From: Opitutaceae bacterium
Lineage (GTDB): Bacteria > Verrucomicrobiota > Verrucomicrobiia > Opitutales > Opitutaceae
NCBI GenBank assembly: GCA_014376585.1
Contig: JACMRG010000356.1
Coordinates: 1 to 39,122 of the forward strand
DNA length: 39,122 nt
Reading direction: 5' to 3'
Every line of letters starts with the position of its first letter. Position 1 is the stretch's first letter. A program made the position numbers and the translations under genes. Positions 25,440 through 34,503 of this stretch are shown here, in pieces. A model generated the notes under the pieces. The model searched no databases, was not told where the DNA came from, and saw only the letters and a program-made list of their open reading frames with translations.

Positions 25440-26530
25440 GCGGCGCGATCGACCGATCGTAGTAATTAAGTGCCTCGTCGAATTTGGCAGTGACCCGAAA
25501 TGCGTTGGCCATCGCACGGAGGCGGCGTTCGTCCTTGGGGAATCGCTCGACCAGAGCGCGCAGCCGTTTTTCCGCGTCCGGCTCCATCCCGCCAGCGATA
25601 CGAGTAGGCGGGCGCAAACTGCGCCTCCTTTGAGTCCGGCGCCAAGCGCACAGCCCGTTCGGCCTCCGTCCTTGCTACCGTCCGCCGTTCGTTACTGCGG
25701 TCGAACATCTGCGCCACGAATGCCGAATGCACCAAGGAGTATTAGGCGCGCACTTCGCCATCATTCGGATCCAGGCCGACAGCCTGCTTGCACAACTGCT
25801 CCGCCAGTTCCAAGTCCCACCGCAATGCGTTCTGCCGCTGGTCGTGCAGGGCAGCCGACCGTGCAACCAACTCTTTCGCTGGCGACACGGCCGGCGCTGT
25901 CGGAGTTCCGTTGTTGACCCCGGGAGATGGACGGTCGCCCACGAAACGGTGCCGCAGCAATTGCGATCCGGTTGTCCCCACCGCGGCGGCAGCCAAAACG
26001 AAAGCGGAGATCGTAAGCAAGCGGCGGGCTCGAAGGGGTGCAGAATTTTCCTCCCGACGGTTTACCGGGCGAGACAACTCGGGTGCGGACGTTTCTGAAG
26101 TCTCAAGCAGTCCTTTTACGCAGTCGGCAAATTGTGCCGGCGACAGATCGCCGGACAGTCGCGTCCACTGCACCGCCCAAAACTCCGCTGGCACCAGCGC
26201 ATCGCCGTCGCGCTTCCCGTCGATCACCACCGGCAACAAAAACGGCGTCCCCTCCGCCATCGCATGCGTGCGCTGCGCGGCAATTTTGCAGTCGAGGCGG
26301 AAATACCCTTCGCGCCGCGCCTGCGTCGCCGCCGAAATCACCGGCACGAACAACGCGCCGCTCGCGATCTACCCGCGGATCTTCGTATCCCACGCGTCGC
26401 CGCCGACGAGTTCATTTTTGTCGAACCACACTTCGACCCCGCTCGCGCGCAACGCCTCCGCGATGCGCTCCACCGCCACGGCATCTTGCGACGCGTAGCT
26501 GAGGAATACGGCTTTGCCGGTGGCACTCAT
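25440..26530 (-). pseudogene. Decayed TIR-transmembrane-TPR protein (array remnant)
   Basis: Reading from ATG 26530 gives KAVFLSYASQDAVAVERIAE and VEVWFDKNELVGGDAWDTK, the same TIR domain as the array genes. Then TAG replaces the CAG(Gln) codon found in the copy starting at 34503 (KIRG-stop-IAS). The frame continues as ALFVPVISAATQARREGYF, RLDCK (the others have RLEWK, so the presumed catalytic Glu is Asp), the FWAVQWTRLSG motif, a transmembrane segment (LLTISAFVLAAAAVGTTG) and the start of the TPR region. A TAA at 25742-25744 and a frameshift near 25600 follow; similarity ends near 25445. The TolB-like domain and second TPR region are absent. Its ATG overlaps the stop of the AAA ATPase gene (ATGA). 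Confidence 0.82.
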
Positions 26531-27678
26531 GCGATTTCCTTGTCGAGTAATTCGAGTAAGCCCGGCAACGACGCGATGCCGCTCTTCCCGTTAAAAATCG
26601 TCTCATTCACCTGGGCCACCAGCACGCGGCGGTCCGCGTCGAAAAGATCCGCCGCCGCGTTGAACCGCGCATAGTCCGCCTGCGCCGGGCTCGACGTGAG
26701 CTTCACCTCGATCGCCCAGAGGTGCCGGCCGAGCTTGAACACCAGGTCCACCTCGTAGCCGTCCGTCGTGCGGAAAAAATGCGGGGCCACCGGCCGCCCT
26801 CGCGCCGCCAGCCACTCCACCACCTGCCCGATCACAAAGCCTTCCCAACTCGCCCCCACCCACGGCTGGTGCAGCAGTTCACCCGCTTCTCGCAAGCCGA
26901 GCAGTGCGTGCAGCAGACCGCTGTCGCGCCAGTAAACGCGCGGCGAACGAATCAGTCGCTTTTTCAGGTTGGGCAGCCACGGCGGCAACCGGCGCAATAG
27001 AAACGCCCCCTCCAAAAAATCCAGATAGCTGTTCACCGTATGGTAGCTCAGCCCGAGGCTTTGACCCACCTGGCTCGCGTTCCAGATTTGCCCATGCACC
27101 GCCGCCGTCATGCGCAACAGCCGGTCCGTGACGGCCGGTTTCGCGGGCAGCCCCCACACGGGCAGATCTCGCTGCGCCAGCAGCGTGAGATAGTCGCTCT
27201 GCCACTGCGGGAACCGGCCTCCCCCCATCACTCCGCCCTCCGGAAACCCGCCCCGCAGCCAGCGCTCCGCCAGTGGCACCCGGGGCAGTTCCGCCGCGAG
27301 CAGGGGCGCGAGCTCGACCAGGCCCAGCCTCCCCGCCAGCGATTCCGATACCTGGTGCATCAGCGCCGGCGACACCGAGCCGAGCAGCAGAAAACGCCCG
27401 GCTCGTTTCCGGTCCGCATCGATGGCCCCGCGCAACCGGGGAAAGACCTCGGGCCACGCCTGCGCCTCGTCGAGCACGACCAGCTTGCGCTGCACCATCA
27501 ACGCCTCCCACTGCACGTCGAGCCGCAGCCGCTCGCCCGGTTGCTCCAGGTCGAAATACACCGGCGACAGCGCCCGCGCGAGGGTCGTCTTTCCCGACTG
27601 CCGCGGCCCGACCAGCCCCACCGCCGGATAATCCGAGAGTCGCTCCTTTACCAAGGCCGTGATGACTCGCGCAAGCAT
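26527..27678 (-). CDS. AAA_14/DUF4143 family ATPase
   Basis: A 383-residue protein of the widespread AAA_14 plus DUF4143 family. Walker A is GPRQSGKTT at 24-32, Walker B is KLVVLDEAQ at 65-73, and LLLGSVSP follows as the sensor strand. The C-terminal DUF4143 half includes a helix-turn-helix-like stretch (VGQSLGLSYHTVNSYLDFLE) and the PD-(D/E)XK-like pattern YEVDLVF...LWAIEVK. Function is unsettled; members are often solitary or spread by transfer. ATG 27678 matches the family start; a GTG at 27696 lies within an inverted repeat. It interrupts an array of TIR genes, and its stop overlaps the next ATG by four bases. Confidence 0.9.
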   Translation of the reverse strand: MLARVITALVKERLSDYPAVGLVGPRQSGKTTLARALSPVYFDLEQPGERLRLDVQWEALMVQRKLVVLDEAQAWPEVFPRLRGAIDADRKRAGRFLLLGSVSPALMHQVSESLAGRLGLVELAPLLAAELPRVPLAERWLRGGFPEGGVMGGGRFPQWQSDYLTLLAQRDLPVWGLPAKPAVTDRLLRMTAAVHGQIWNASQVGQSLGLSYHTVNSYLDFLEGAFLLRRLPPWLPNLKKRLIRSPRVYWRDSGLLHALLGLREAGELLHQPWVGASWEGFVIGQVVEWLAARGRPVAPHFFRTTDGYEVDLVFKLGRHLWAIEVKLTSSPAQADYARFNAAADLFDADRRVLVAQVNETIFNGKSGIASLPGLLELLDKEIA

Positions 27679-27687
27679 TTGCCAAAC

Positions 27688-27725
27688 AGAATCCACTTTC
27701 TAATCTGCAAACAAGAGTGGATTCT
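27688..27725. repeat. 10-bp inverted repeat before the AAA_14 gene
   Basis: AGAATCCACT (27688-27697) and AGTGGATTCT (27716-27725) are perfect inverted repeats separated by 18 bases, ending 10 bases before the AAA_14 start codon. The outer edge lies within about three bases of the point where the truncated TIR frame loses similarity to its paralogues. It could be an operator for the ATPase gene or the end of an inserted module. Confidence 0.6.
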
Positions 27726-27727
27726 CC

Positions 27728-27947
27728 CCCGTGCCTGCGTCGCACCCGAGATCACCAGCACGAACAGCGCGCAGTCCTTGATCTGCTTCCCGATCTTCGC
27801 GTCCCACGCATCGCCGCCGACGAGTTCGTTTTGATCGAACCACACCTCGACCCCGGCCGCGCGCAGCGCATCGCAAACTTTCTTCGCCGCCTCGGCATCC
27901 TGCGATGCGTAGCTCAGAAACACGGCTTTGTTTTCGGCGGCGCTCAT
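27728..27947 (-). pseudogene. Truncated TIR domain (5' end of an array gene)
   Basis: ATG 27947 starts MSAAENKAVFLSYASQD and continues with VEVWFDQNELVGGDAWDAK, KQIKDCALFVLVISGATQAR. Identity with the paralogues ends right after ATQAR, before the GYFRLEW segment that holds the presumed catalytic Glu. Beyond lies the inverted repeat and the AAA_14 gene. The ATG overlaps the stop of the preceding array gene (ATGA, 27944-27947), so translation would still be coupled, but the product would be only about half a TIR domain plus a junk tail. Confidence 0.85.
27944..27947 (-). promoter_or_regulatory. ATGA stop-start overlap, representative of five in the array
   Basis: The four bases ATGA join the stop of one reading frame with the start of the next. 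The same junction occurs at 26527-26530, 31228-31231, 34500-34503 and 37784-37787. This arrangement normally allows ribosomes to reinitiate and couples translation of neighbouring genes, implying one polycistronic message across the array. Confidence 0.85.
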
Positions 27948-30900
27948 TTCAGTTGATCGTCGGCCAAGCCCATCTTGTGCAGGAAGACCGGCCAGCGCGG
28001 GTCGTCGTGCAGTTCCTCGAGGTAGGAGCTGGACTTCACCCAGGCCACGGCGGAGTCGCGGCTCTCGTAAGCCCGCTCCAGCCACTTGAAGGCCTCGTCC
28101 CGCTGCCCCGCCTGGGCGTAGACCGTGGCGATATATCCCGCCATGCTGTCGCTGTATTTGGCGCTGAGCTCGGCCATGAGGCGTTCCGCCGTGGCCGTAT
28201 CCCCGGCGTGGTGATAGATGCCGACGAGGGCCGAGAGCCGGTAGCGCTCGCTGGGCTCAGCCAACGCGACGGCCTTTGCCTCGTCCGGCCGGTTCAGGAC
28301 GGTCAGCAAGCGGGCGAGGTGCGAGTGATATTCATCGGCCGCGGGGGCGAGCTCGATGGCGCGGCGGTAGGGGGCCTCGGCCTGCGCCATCCTGCCCGCG
28401 AAGACCAAGACGATGCCGCGTGACCAGTGCGCCTTCGGGTTCAACGGGTCGCGCTCCACGGCGCGGTCTGCCAGCGCGATGGACTCGTCGATCAGGCCGA
28501 CATTGAGGAAGCAGATCGCCGCGTCGCTCATGATCGCGACATTCTCCGGCGCGGCGGCGAGCGCGCGACGGAACGACTGCACGGCTCCGCGCCAGTCGTG
28601 CTCATCCGTGCGCTGCACCCAGCCGAAGGCCGCCAGCCCGAGCGGCTGCTCGGGGTCCAGCTCGAGTGCCTTCCGGGCGGCCAGCCTCGCCTCGCGCATG
28701 CCTTCGCCCGTGTCCACGCCGCCAAACCGCGCCAGGTATTGGTAGATATAAGCCAGTTCCGCCCAAGGATCGACCGCATCCGGAGCCAGCGCCAGCACCT
28801 CGCGGTAGAGTTTAACCGCCTCCCGCCCGCCCTCGATGGTCTGCCGGGCCGCGGCCTGCCGGGCCTGCAGCACCAAGGCGTAAGTCTCAGGAGCGATGGC
28901 GGCCCGCTCGCGCTCGAGCGCCATCTTAGCGCGCAGATTCCGGGCGATGAGGCCCGCGATCTCGTCTTGCACGGCAAACACGTCCTTCAGGCCGCGCGTG
29001 AAGGTGTCGCTCCACACGTGGAAACCATCCGCCGCCTTGATGAGCTGCGCCGTGATGCGGACCTGGCTGCCGGCCTTGCGCACGCTGCCTTCGACGACGT
29101 AGGCCACGCCGAGCTGCTTCGCGATCTCAGCCATCGGCACCTGCTTGCCTTTGAAGTAAAACGCCGAGGTCCGCGCCGAGACTTTCAGTCCCGGCACCTT
29201 CGCCAGCACGTTGAGCAACTCCTCGCTGATGCCGTCGGAGAAATACTCGTTGGCCTTGTCGTCGCTGAGATTGGCGAAGGCCAGCACCGCGACGGATTTT
29301 TCGTCGGCCTTCGCGGCTGCCGTCTGGCCGCCGCCGTCGGCCTTGGATTTTTCCGGCTCGGCGAGCAGCGCGGTGATCTCCTTGTCCTCGCGGAACGGCG
29401 CCATGCGCGGATCGAGGCGAAACATATTGCGCAGCAAATGCCGGCTTTGCGGGTCAGAGCACGTTTCCTTGAGCAGGATGAGCGGAAGCTCGCGGTCGCC
29501 AAGCAACAGACCCGCGCGGATCGGGCCATTCCACCACGAGGTGTTGATGCCATAGAAATACGGACGAACGAGGGCTTGCTGCAACAAGCGCAGGTTCGCG
29601 CGCGCCTCGTCGTTTCGGCCCAACAGAATCAGGGCCCAGAGTTCGGGGCGCAGCGCCCGCACGTCAGTCGGGTTGCGCGCTTTTTCCCGCCGGACCTCGG
29701 CGAGCGCCTCCTCAAGTTGCAGCCGGGCCAGATCCGCGCGGCCATCGATCTGGAGCAGTTCACCGATCAGCAACGCCCTCGGCCCATAGAAATCGAAGTC
29801 GGTCAGCCAGGTGTCGGTTAGATCAGTCAGACGCTTGAGCGCCTCGGTGGTCTTGCCCGTGATGCGCGCATGCACGCTCAGCGCGTGGGCCACGCGCGTA
29901 TTCGGCCGCTGCCGCTCCGGCACGCGGTCGAGCCACGTCTTCATCGCCGCGACGTCGCCGTGGACCTCGATCGCGAGCCACGCCTTCCACACCATCGCGG
30001 TGGCAATCGGCGCGCGGGCCAGCGCCTCGTCGAACCAACGTTCCGCCTCCGCGGCCTTGTTCGCATCCTTGAACATGCGCGCGATGTCGTAGCGCACGAG
30101 CGCGTCATCCGGAAATTGCGCGACCATTTGCGTGGCGTAAACCTCGGCCTCCGTCGGTGGCTTGGTGCGGGAGATGATTTGATACAGCGTGCGGGCAAAG
30201 AGGGGATCGGCCGGCTCGAGCTGGGTCGCGCGGCGCAACAGCGCCTCCGCCCGCGGGAGCTGGGCCTGCAGATAAAGCAAATAGCGGCCGAGCGTCGCCA
30301 GCGCCGTGGCGTTTTCCGGCGCGAGCGCCACCGCCCGCTCGGTCAACTTTTGGGCCGCGCCGCGCCGCGCTTCCGTCAAGTCGAAGCCCCGCACGATGAA
30401 CTCAACGGCGACCTCCGCGGCGACGGTCACGACCTCGGGGTCGTTCGGCCGCTGCGCCAGGATCGATTTCACGAGATCGTCGGCCAGCGCAAAATCCTCC
30501 GGAATGGCGTCGAGCGCGTAGAGCAGCTTGATCGCGCGCTGGAGCACGGGGTCGTGGGGAAATTCCGCGGCCGGTCGGGTGGCGGGCGCAGCGGCCGCTA
30601 AAGGCGTGGAAGTGATCGCGGGAGCGGGTGGCGGCACCGGCGCACCCGATCGTGTCGCGAAGAAAACGCCTGCGCCGGCTACGACGACGGCGCCAACCGC
30701 GAACGTCCACCTCGGAAACTTTTTCTCAGTCGTGGCACGGGCATCCTGCCCGCGTCCGGGACTCACGGGCTGAAAAGCCCGCGCCACGGGAGCTTCACCC
30801 GCGAGCAACGTCTTCACCCGCTCGCAGAATTTCGGCGGCGTCTCGCCGCCGGGCAGCCGCGTCCACTGCACCGCCATGAACGAGTCCGGCACGATCGCAT

Positions 30901-31231
30901 CCCAGTCCTTCGTCTCGTCGATGCACACCGGCCCGAGGAACGGCGTGCCGCGCGCCATGAGGTGCGTGCGATCATCGGCGAGTTTCCACTCCAGCCGAAA
31001 ATAGCCCTCGCGCCGCGCCTGTGTCGCCGCCGAGACGATTGGCACGAACAGCGCGCAGTCCTTGATCTGTTTGCGGATTTTTTGGTCCCACGCATCGCCG
31101 CCCGTCAGCTCGTTCTTGTCGAACCAGACCTCGACGCCCACGGCGCGCAGTGCTTCGCAAACGCGCCGCGCCGGCTCCGCGTCCTGCGATGCGTAGCTCA
31201 GAAAAACGGCTTTGTTTTCCGCGATGCTCAT
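27944..31231 (-). CDS. TIR-TM-TPR-TolB/FlgO-like-TPR protein (array copy)
   Basis: A 1095-residue receptor-like protein. TIR domain at 5-108 (KAVFLSYASQD; VEVWFDKNELTGGDAWD; REGYFRLEWKLA, with Glu81 the likely NADase residue by position). The conserved AVQWTRLPGGETPPKFCERV follows at 120-139, then a linker at 148-168 encoded by palindromic repeats. A transmembrane helix lies at 174-192, a TPR-rich region to about 630, a TolB/FlgO-like domain at about 643-770 (VAVLAFANLSDDKANEYFSD; VEGSVRKAG; FAVQDEIAGLIARN), and more TPRs to the end at DDQLK. TIR would face the cytoplasm, the rest the periplasm. Start ATG 31231 overlaps the stop of the preceding copy. In other bacteria the TolB-like/TPR half is joined to cyclase or DNA-binding effectors; here TIR takes that place. 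Confidence 0.9.
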   Translation of the reverse strand: MSIAENKAVFLSYASQDAEPARRVCEALRAVGVEVWFDKNELTGGDAWDQKIRKQIKDCALFVPIVSAATQARREGYFRLEWKLADDRTHLMARGTPFLGPVCIDETKDWDAIVPDSFMAVQWTRLPGGETPPKFCERVKTLLAGEAPVARAFQPVSPGRGQDARATTEKKFPRWTFAVGAVVVAGAGVFFATRSGAPVPPPAPAITSTPLAAAAPATRPAAEFPHDPVLQRAIKLLYALDAIPEDFALADDLVKSILAQRPNDPEVVTVAAEVAVEFIVRGFDLTEARRGAAQKLTERAVALAPENATALATLGRYLLYLQAQLPRAEALLRRATQLEPADPLFARTLYQIISRTKPPTEAEVYATQMVAQFPDDALVRYDIARMFKDANKAAEAERWFDEALARAPIATAMVWKAWLAIEVHGDVAAMKTWLDRVPERQRPNTRVAHALSVHARITGKTTEALKRLTDLTDTWLTDFDFYGPRALLIGELLQIDGRADLARLQLEEALAEVRREKARNPTDVRALRPELWALILLGRNDEARANLRLLQQALVRPYFYGINTSWWNGPIRAGLLLGDRELPLILLKETCSDPQSRHLLRNMFRLDPRMAPFREDKEITALLAEPEKSKADGGGQTAAAKADEKSVAVLAFANLSDDKANEYFSDGISEELLNVLAKVPGLKVSARTSAFYFKGKQVPMAEIAKQLGVAYVVEGSVRKAGSQVRITAQLIKAADGFHVWSDTFTRGLKDVFAVQDEIAGLIARNLRAKMALERERAAIAPETYALVLQARQAAARQTIEGGREAVKLYREVLALAPDAVDPWAELAYIYQYLARFGGVDTGEGMREARLAARKALELDPEQPLGLAAFGWVQRTDEHDWRGAVQSFRRALAAAPENVAIMSDAAICFLNVGLIDESIALADRAVERDPLNPKAHWSRGIVLVFAGRMAQAEAPYRRAIELAPAADEYHSHLARLLTVLNRPDEAKAVALAEPSERYRLSALVGIYHHAGDTATAERLMAELSAKYSDSMAGYIATVYAQAGQRDEAFKWLERAYESRDSAVAWVKSSSYLEELHDDPRWPVFLHKMGLADDQLK
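30732..30787. repeat. Palindromic repeat inside the TIR-TM linker (copy 27944-31231)
   Basis: A 56-base element with near-perfect ends (GTGGCACGGGC and GCCCGCGCCAC) holds two hairpins, CGGGC-ATCCT-GCCCG and CGGGC-TGAAAA-GCCCG. It resembles dispersed intergenic repeats of planctomycete and verrucomicrobial genomes but is read in frame, giving the peptide VARAFQPVSPGRGQDARAT between the TIR and transmembrane parts. Confidence 0.75.
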
Positions 31232-34200
31232 TTCAGTTGATCGTCGGTCAGGCCCATCTGCCGCAGCAAGGCGTCCCACCGCGGATCGGAAAACAGCGGA
31301 GCCAGCGAGTCTTCGTTGCGCAACCACGCCATGCTGGGGTCCCGCGAAGCCCGCGCTTTTTCCAGGGCCGCGAACGCGCGATCCTTGTCACCGAGGGCGG
31401 CGTGGATCCAAGCGAAGGCTTGCTGTAGATCGGCCGTGTCGTCACCGCGCTTCCGTGCAATCGCCTCTAGTCGTGTCCGGCAATCCCGGATCACCCCCTC
31501 CTGACCTCGCGCCAAGGCTAGAATACTGAGGGCCACGGCCTGCTCGAGCTCATCATTTTCCAGCCGAGCCTCCGCCTCGGCCTCCGGGTAACGCTTCTGT
31601 TTGCTGAGGCTCCAGCTCAATATGCCGTGATAGTTTCCGCCCGGGGCGAGTTGCAACGCCCGCCGCGCCGCCCGCTCCGACTCGGCCCAGTTCTTGTTAA
31701 AATAGAACATGAGACTCAGGTCGACTTGGGTGGAGGCGTTGAGGGGATCCAGCCGCGCCGCCTGCTGACTCAGCCGAAAAGCCTCCTCCGTCCGGCCGAG
31801 GTTGAAGAGGAGCACGGCCGCGCCCGTCAGGGCGTCGGGCTGGTTTGGCTGCAGTTGAAGAGTGCGGCGGAAAGCCTGCTCTGCGCCGCGCCAATCCCAG
31901 TCCGCCGTGCGCCGGATCCAGCCCAGCGCCAGCAGCACATCGGGCGAATCCGGCTCGAGGTCCTGGGCCTTGGCAATCGCGGCCCGTGCCGACGGCCACG
32001 CTTGCAGGGTCGGGGTGCCGCCCCAACGGCCGAGCTTCGTGTGCGCGCCCGCCAGTTGCACCCACGCGGCGGTGAACTTTGGCTCTATCGCCACCGCCCG
32101 CTCCAAATGCGCCACCGCCTCCCGCAGATCCGCCATACCGTCCTTGGCGGGCGCGGAGCGGCCGGCGAGATATTCCTGATAGGCCTCGACGTCGATCGTC
32201 GGGCGCGCCGCCGTCAGGCCCATCTTGAGCTGGAGGTTTTTCGCGATCAGCCCGGCGATCTCGTCTTGCACGGCGAAGATGTCTTTCAGGTCGCGCGTGA
32301 AGGTGTCCGACCAGGCATGGAATCCGTCCGACGCCTTGATGAGCTGGGCCGTGATGCGGACCTTGTCGCCCTGTTTACGCACACTGCCTTCGACGACGTA
32401 GGCCACGCCGAGTTGCTTCGCGATCTCGGCCATCGGCACCTGCCTGCCCTTGAAATAATACGCTGAGGTCCGCGCCGATACTTTGAGGCCGGGAATCTTC
32501 GCGAGCACATTGAGCAACTCCTCGCTGATGCCGTCGGAAAAATACTCGTTGCCCTTGTCGTCGGAGAGATTCGCGAACGCCAGCACGGCGACGGATTTTT
32601 CGTCGAACTTCGAAGCCACCGCGCCAACCGGTTTACTCTCCTGCGGACCCGGCGCTGACTCGATCAGGGCCTGAAATCTCGAATCCTCCCGCAATCGATC
32701 AAACACGGGATTTAAGCGCAGGATGGATTTTGTCGTCACGCGCGGCTCCTTGGCGATTTGGCCCAGCGCCAGATCGCTACGACCCAGGTTGAGCGCCAAG
32801 GCCCCGAAGCGGCCGAGGACGCGGGCCATGTTTCGCATGGAGGAATTTCCTTCCACCAGCTGCTGGAGGACCGGCGCGGCCGACGCGGTATCGCCCAGGC
32901 GGGCGAGCGACCACGCCTTCCAATGCAGCGCGTAGGTCTCATTCGGATTCGCCCGCAGCTCGCGCTCGGCCACCTGCTGAACGACCCGCCAGTCAGCCCG
33001 CGCCGTCTCCAAATTCCCGGCTTGTTCGTTGGCCCAGGCGCTGAGCACCGCCGTCGGGCCGGTAAACATATAATCCCGAATATAATCCCGGGGATATTTC
33101 TGCACGAATTGCAGCGCCAAGGCCGGATTGCGATTCCAGAGCGCGGCATACACGGCGTGCACGACGCCACGGTCCTCGAGTAAAAACCAAGCCGGCCAAC
33201 CTTGCACGGCGGCGACCGCCCCGGCCGGATCGCCGCGCCACACGAGTTTCAGCAGGACGTCAAAGGCGAGCATGCGCGCGGAGGTGCGCCCCTGCATCAT
33301 CCCGGCCAGTTCCTTTTCGGCCGCAGCCCAGTCTCCCGCCCGGGAGAACAGCGACAGCCGGTTGCCCTTCACCAGAAAGTTATCCGGGGCGAGCTGCCGT
33401 GCACGTGCATTTGCGGCTAGGCCCTCGGTGAATTTCCCTTCCAGCCGGAAGCCCTCGGAAAGCAGGTCAAACACCCGCCAGTTTTCCCGATGCTTGGCCG
33501 CCAAGGCCTGCAATTTTTCGACGATGCCCGGAACATTCTGGCCAAATGCGATCAGGGAATCGCACTCCACCAATTGGGCCGCCAGCGACGCCGGCGCCAG
33601 CTGGACCGCGCGATTCGCCTGGGCGCGCAGCGCCTCCCGGCGGGTCGTGGAATCATCGAGGGCGTAACCAATCAAAGCCGACGAAACCTCGGCGTGCAAA
33701 ATCCAGGCGGAGGCCTCGCTGACATCGAGTTGCTCCGCTTTGACGAGCAACTCCTCCGCGAGCGCGTAGGTCTCGCGGTTCAACTCGTCGCCCTGGTCGA
33801 CGATAGCCTGAGCCTTCGAGACGAGTGCCTGAGCAGGAGTTCGCGCAACCGGCGCGGGCGCCGGGGGCTGGAGCAGGCGGCTTGGCGCGGAGTTTTTCCA
33901 CGGTTGCCAGAGCGCCAGCGCCACGAGCACCGCACCCCCGAGGATCGCGGGCACGAGCCACGAGCGAGATGATTTTGGTCGGGGCGCGGCTCGTCCGCGC
34001 CCGCGGGCGCCGTCAAGCGACGCCCCTACATCGGAACCGGGCGCCCGCCCACCGATCGGGCCTGCCGGATCGCCGCCGAGTAACTTTCCCACCCGCGCAC
34101 AAAATTTCGCCGGCGTCTCGCCGCCCGGCAGGCGCGTCCATTGCACGGCACGAAACTCCGGGGGCACGCGCGCGGCGGCGTCCGGCGTCGCATCGACCAC

Positions 34201-34503
34201 GACCGGCAGCAGGAACGGCTGGTCATGCGCCATGAGGTGCGAGCGATCGACGGCGAGTTTCCATTCGAGCCGGAAATAGCCTTCGCCACGCGCCTGCGTC
34301 GCCGCCGAAATCACCGGCACAAACAACGCACACGAAGCGATCTGCCCGCGAATCTTCGCATCCCACGCATCGCCGCCGACGAGTTCGTTTTTGTCGAACC
34401 ACACCTCGACCCCCGCCGCGCGCAGGGCGTCGGCGATGCGTTCCACCGCCGGCGTATCTTGCGACGCGTAGCTGAGGAAGACGGCTTTGTTTTCCTCGCT
34501 CAT
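31228..34503 (-). CDS. TIR-TM-TPR-TolB/FlgO-like-TPR protein (array copy)
   Basis: A 1091-residue paralogue. TIR domain at 4-107 (KAVFLSYASQDTPAVERIAD; GVEVWFDKNELVGGDAWDAK; GEGYFRLEWKLA, Glu80). QWTRLPGGETPAKFCARV follows, then a linker at about 147-175 partly encoded by a palindromic repeat (VGASLDGARGRGRAAP) and a transmembrane helix at 182-199. A divergent TPR region to about 620 includes the PRDYIRDYMFTGPTAVLSAW and HWKAWSLARLGDTASA helices. The TolB-like domain spans about 630-760 (VAVLAFANLSDDKGNEYFSD), and TPRs run to the end at DDQLK. The frame is open far upstream to 35331, but ATG 34503 is the true start: it begins the TIR domain and overlaps the preceding stop as ATGA. Its own stop overlaps the next ATG. 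Confidence 0.9.
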   Translation of the reverse strand: MSEENKAVFLSYASQDTPAVERIADALRAAGVEVWFDKNELVGGDAWDAKIRGQIASCALFVPVISAATQARGEGYFRLEWKLAVDRSHLMAHDQPFLLPVVVDATPDAAARVPPEFRAVQWTRLPGGETPAKFCARVGKLLGGDPAGPIGGRAPGSDVGASLDGARGRGRAAPRPKSSRSWLVPAILGGAVLVALALWQPWKNSAPSRLLQPPAPAPVARTPAQALVSKAQAIVDQGDELNRETYALAEELLVKAEQLDVSEASAWILHAEVSSALIGYALDDSTTRREALRAQANRAVQLAPASLAAQLVECDSLIAFGQNVPGIVEKLQALAAKHRENWRVFDLLSEGFRLEGKFTEGLAANARARQLAPDNFLVKGNRLSLFSRAGDWAAAEKELAGMMQGRTSARMLAFDVLLKLVWRGDPAGAVAAVQGWPAWFLLEDRGVVHAVYAALWNRNPALALQFVQKYPRDYIRDYMFTGPTAVLSAWANEQAGNLETARADWRVVQQVAERELRANPNETYALHWKAWSLARLGDTASAAPVLQQLVEGNSSMRNMARVLGRFGALALNLGRSDLALGQIAKEPRVTTKSILRLNPVFDRLREDSRFQALIESAPGPQESKPVGAVASKFDEKSVAVLAFANLSDDKGNEYFSDGISEELLNVLAKIPGLKVSARTSAYYFKGRQVPMAEIAKQLGVAYVVEGSVRKQGDKVRITAQLIKASDGFHAWSDTFTRDLKDIFAVQDEIAGLIAKNLQLKMGLTAARPTIDVEAYQEYLAGRSAPAKDGMADLREAVAHLERAVAIEPKFTAAWVQLAGAHTKLGRWGGTPTLQAWPSARAAIAKAQDLEPDSPDVLLALGWIRRTADWDWRGAEQAFRRTLQLQPNQPDALTGAAVLLFNLGRTEEAFRLSQQAARLDPLNASTQVDLSLMFYFNKNWAESERAARRALQLAPGGNYHGILSWSLSKQKRYPEAEAEARLENDELEQAVALSILALARGQEGVIRDCRTRLEAIARKRGDDTADLQQAFAWIHAALGDKDRAFAALEKARASRDPSMAWLRNEDSLAPLFSDPRWDALLRQMGLTDDQLK
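33978..34030. repeat. Palindromic repeat inside the TIR-TM linker (copy 31228-34503)
   Basis: Closely matches the repeat at 37267-37320: the right end CGCCCCTACA is intact and the inner CTCGTCCGCGCCCGCGGGCG part is nearly identical, while the left TGTA end is altered to GGTC. It lies at the same place in the protein, between the TIR domain and the transmembrane helix, and keeps the frame open. Confidence 0.75.

Noticed and set aside
27688-27725. Insertion-sequence terminal repeat with target duplication
   Set aside because: Only one inverted repeat pair is present, both arms lie on the same side of the AAA_14 gene, and no transposase or matching far end was found; kept only as a repeat.
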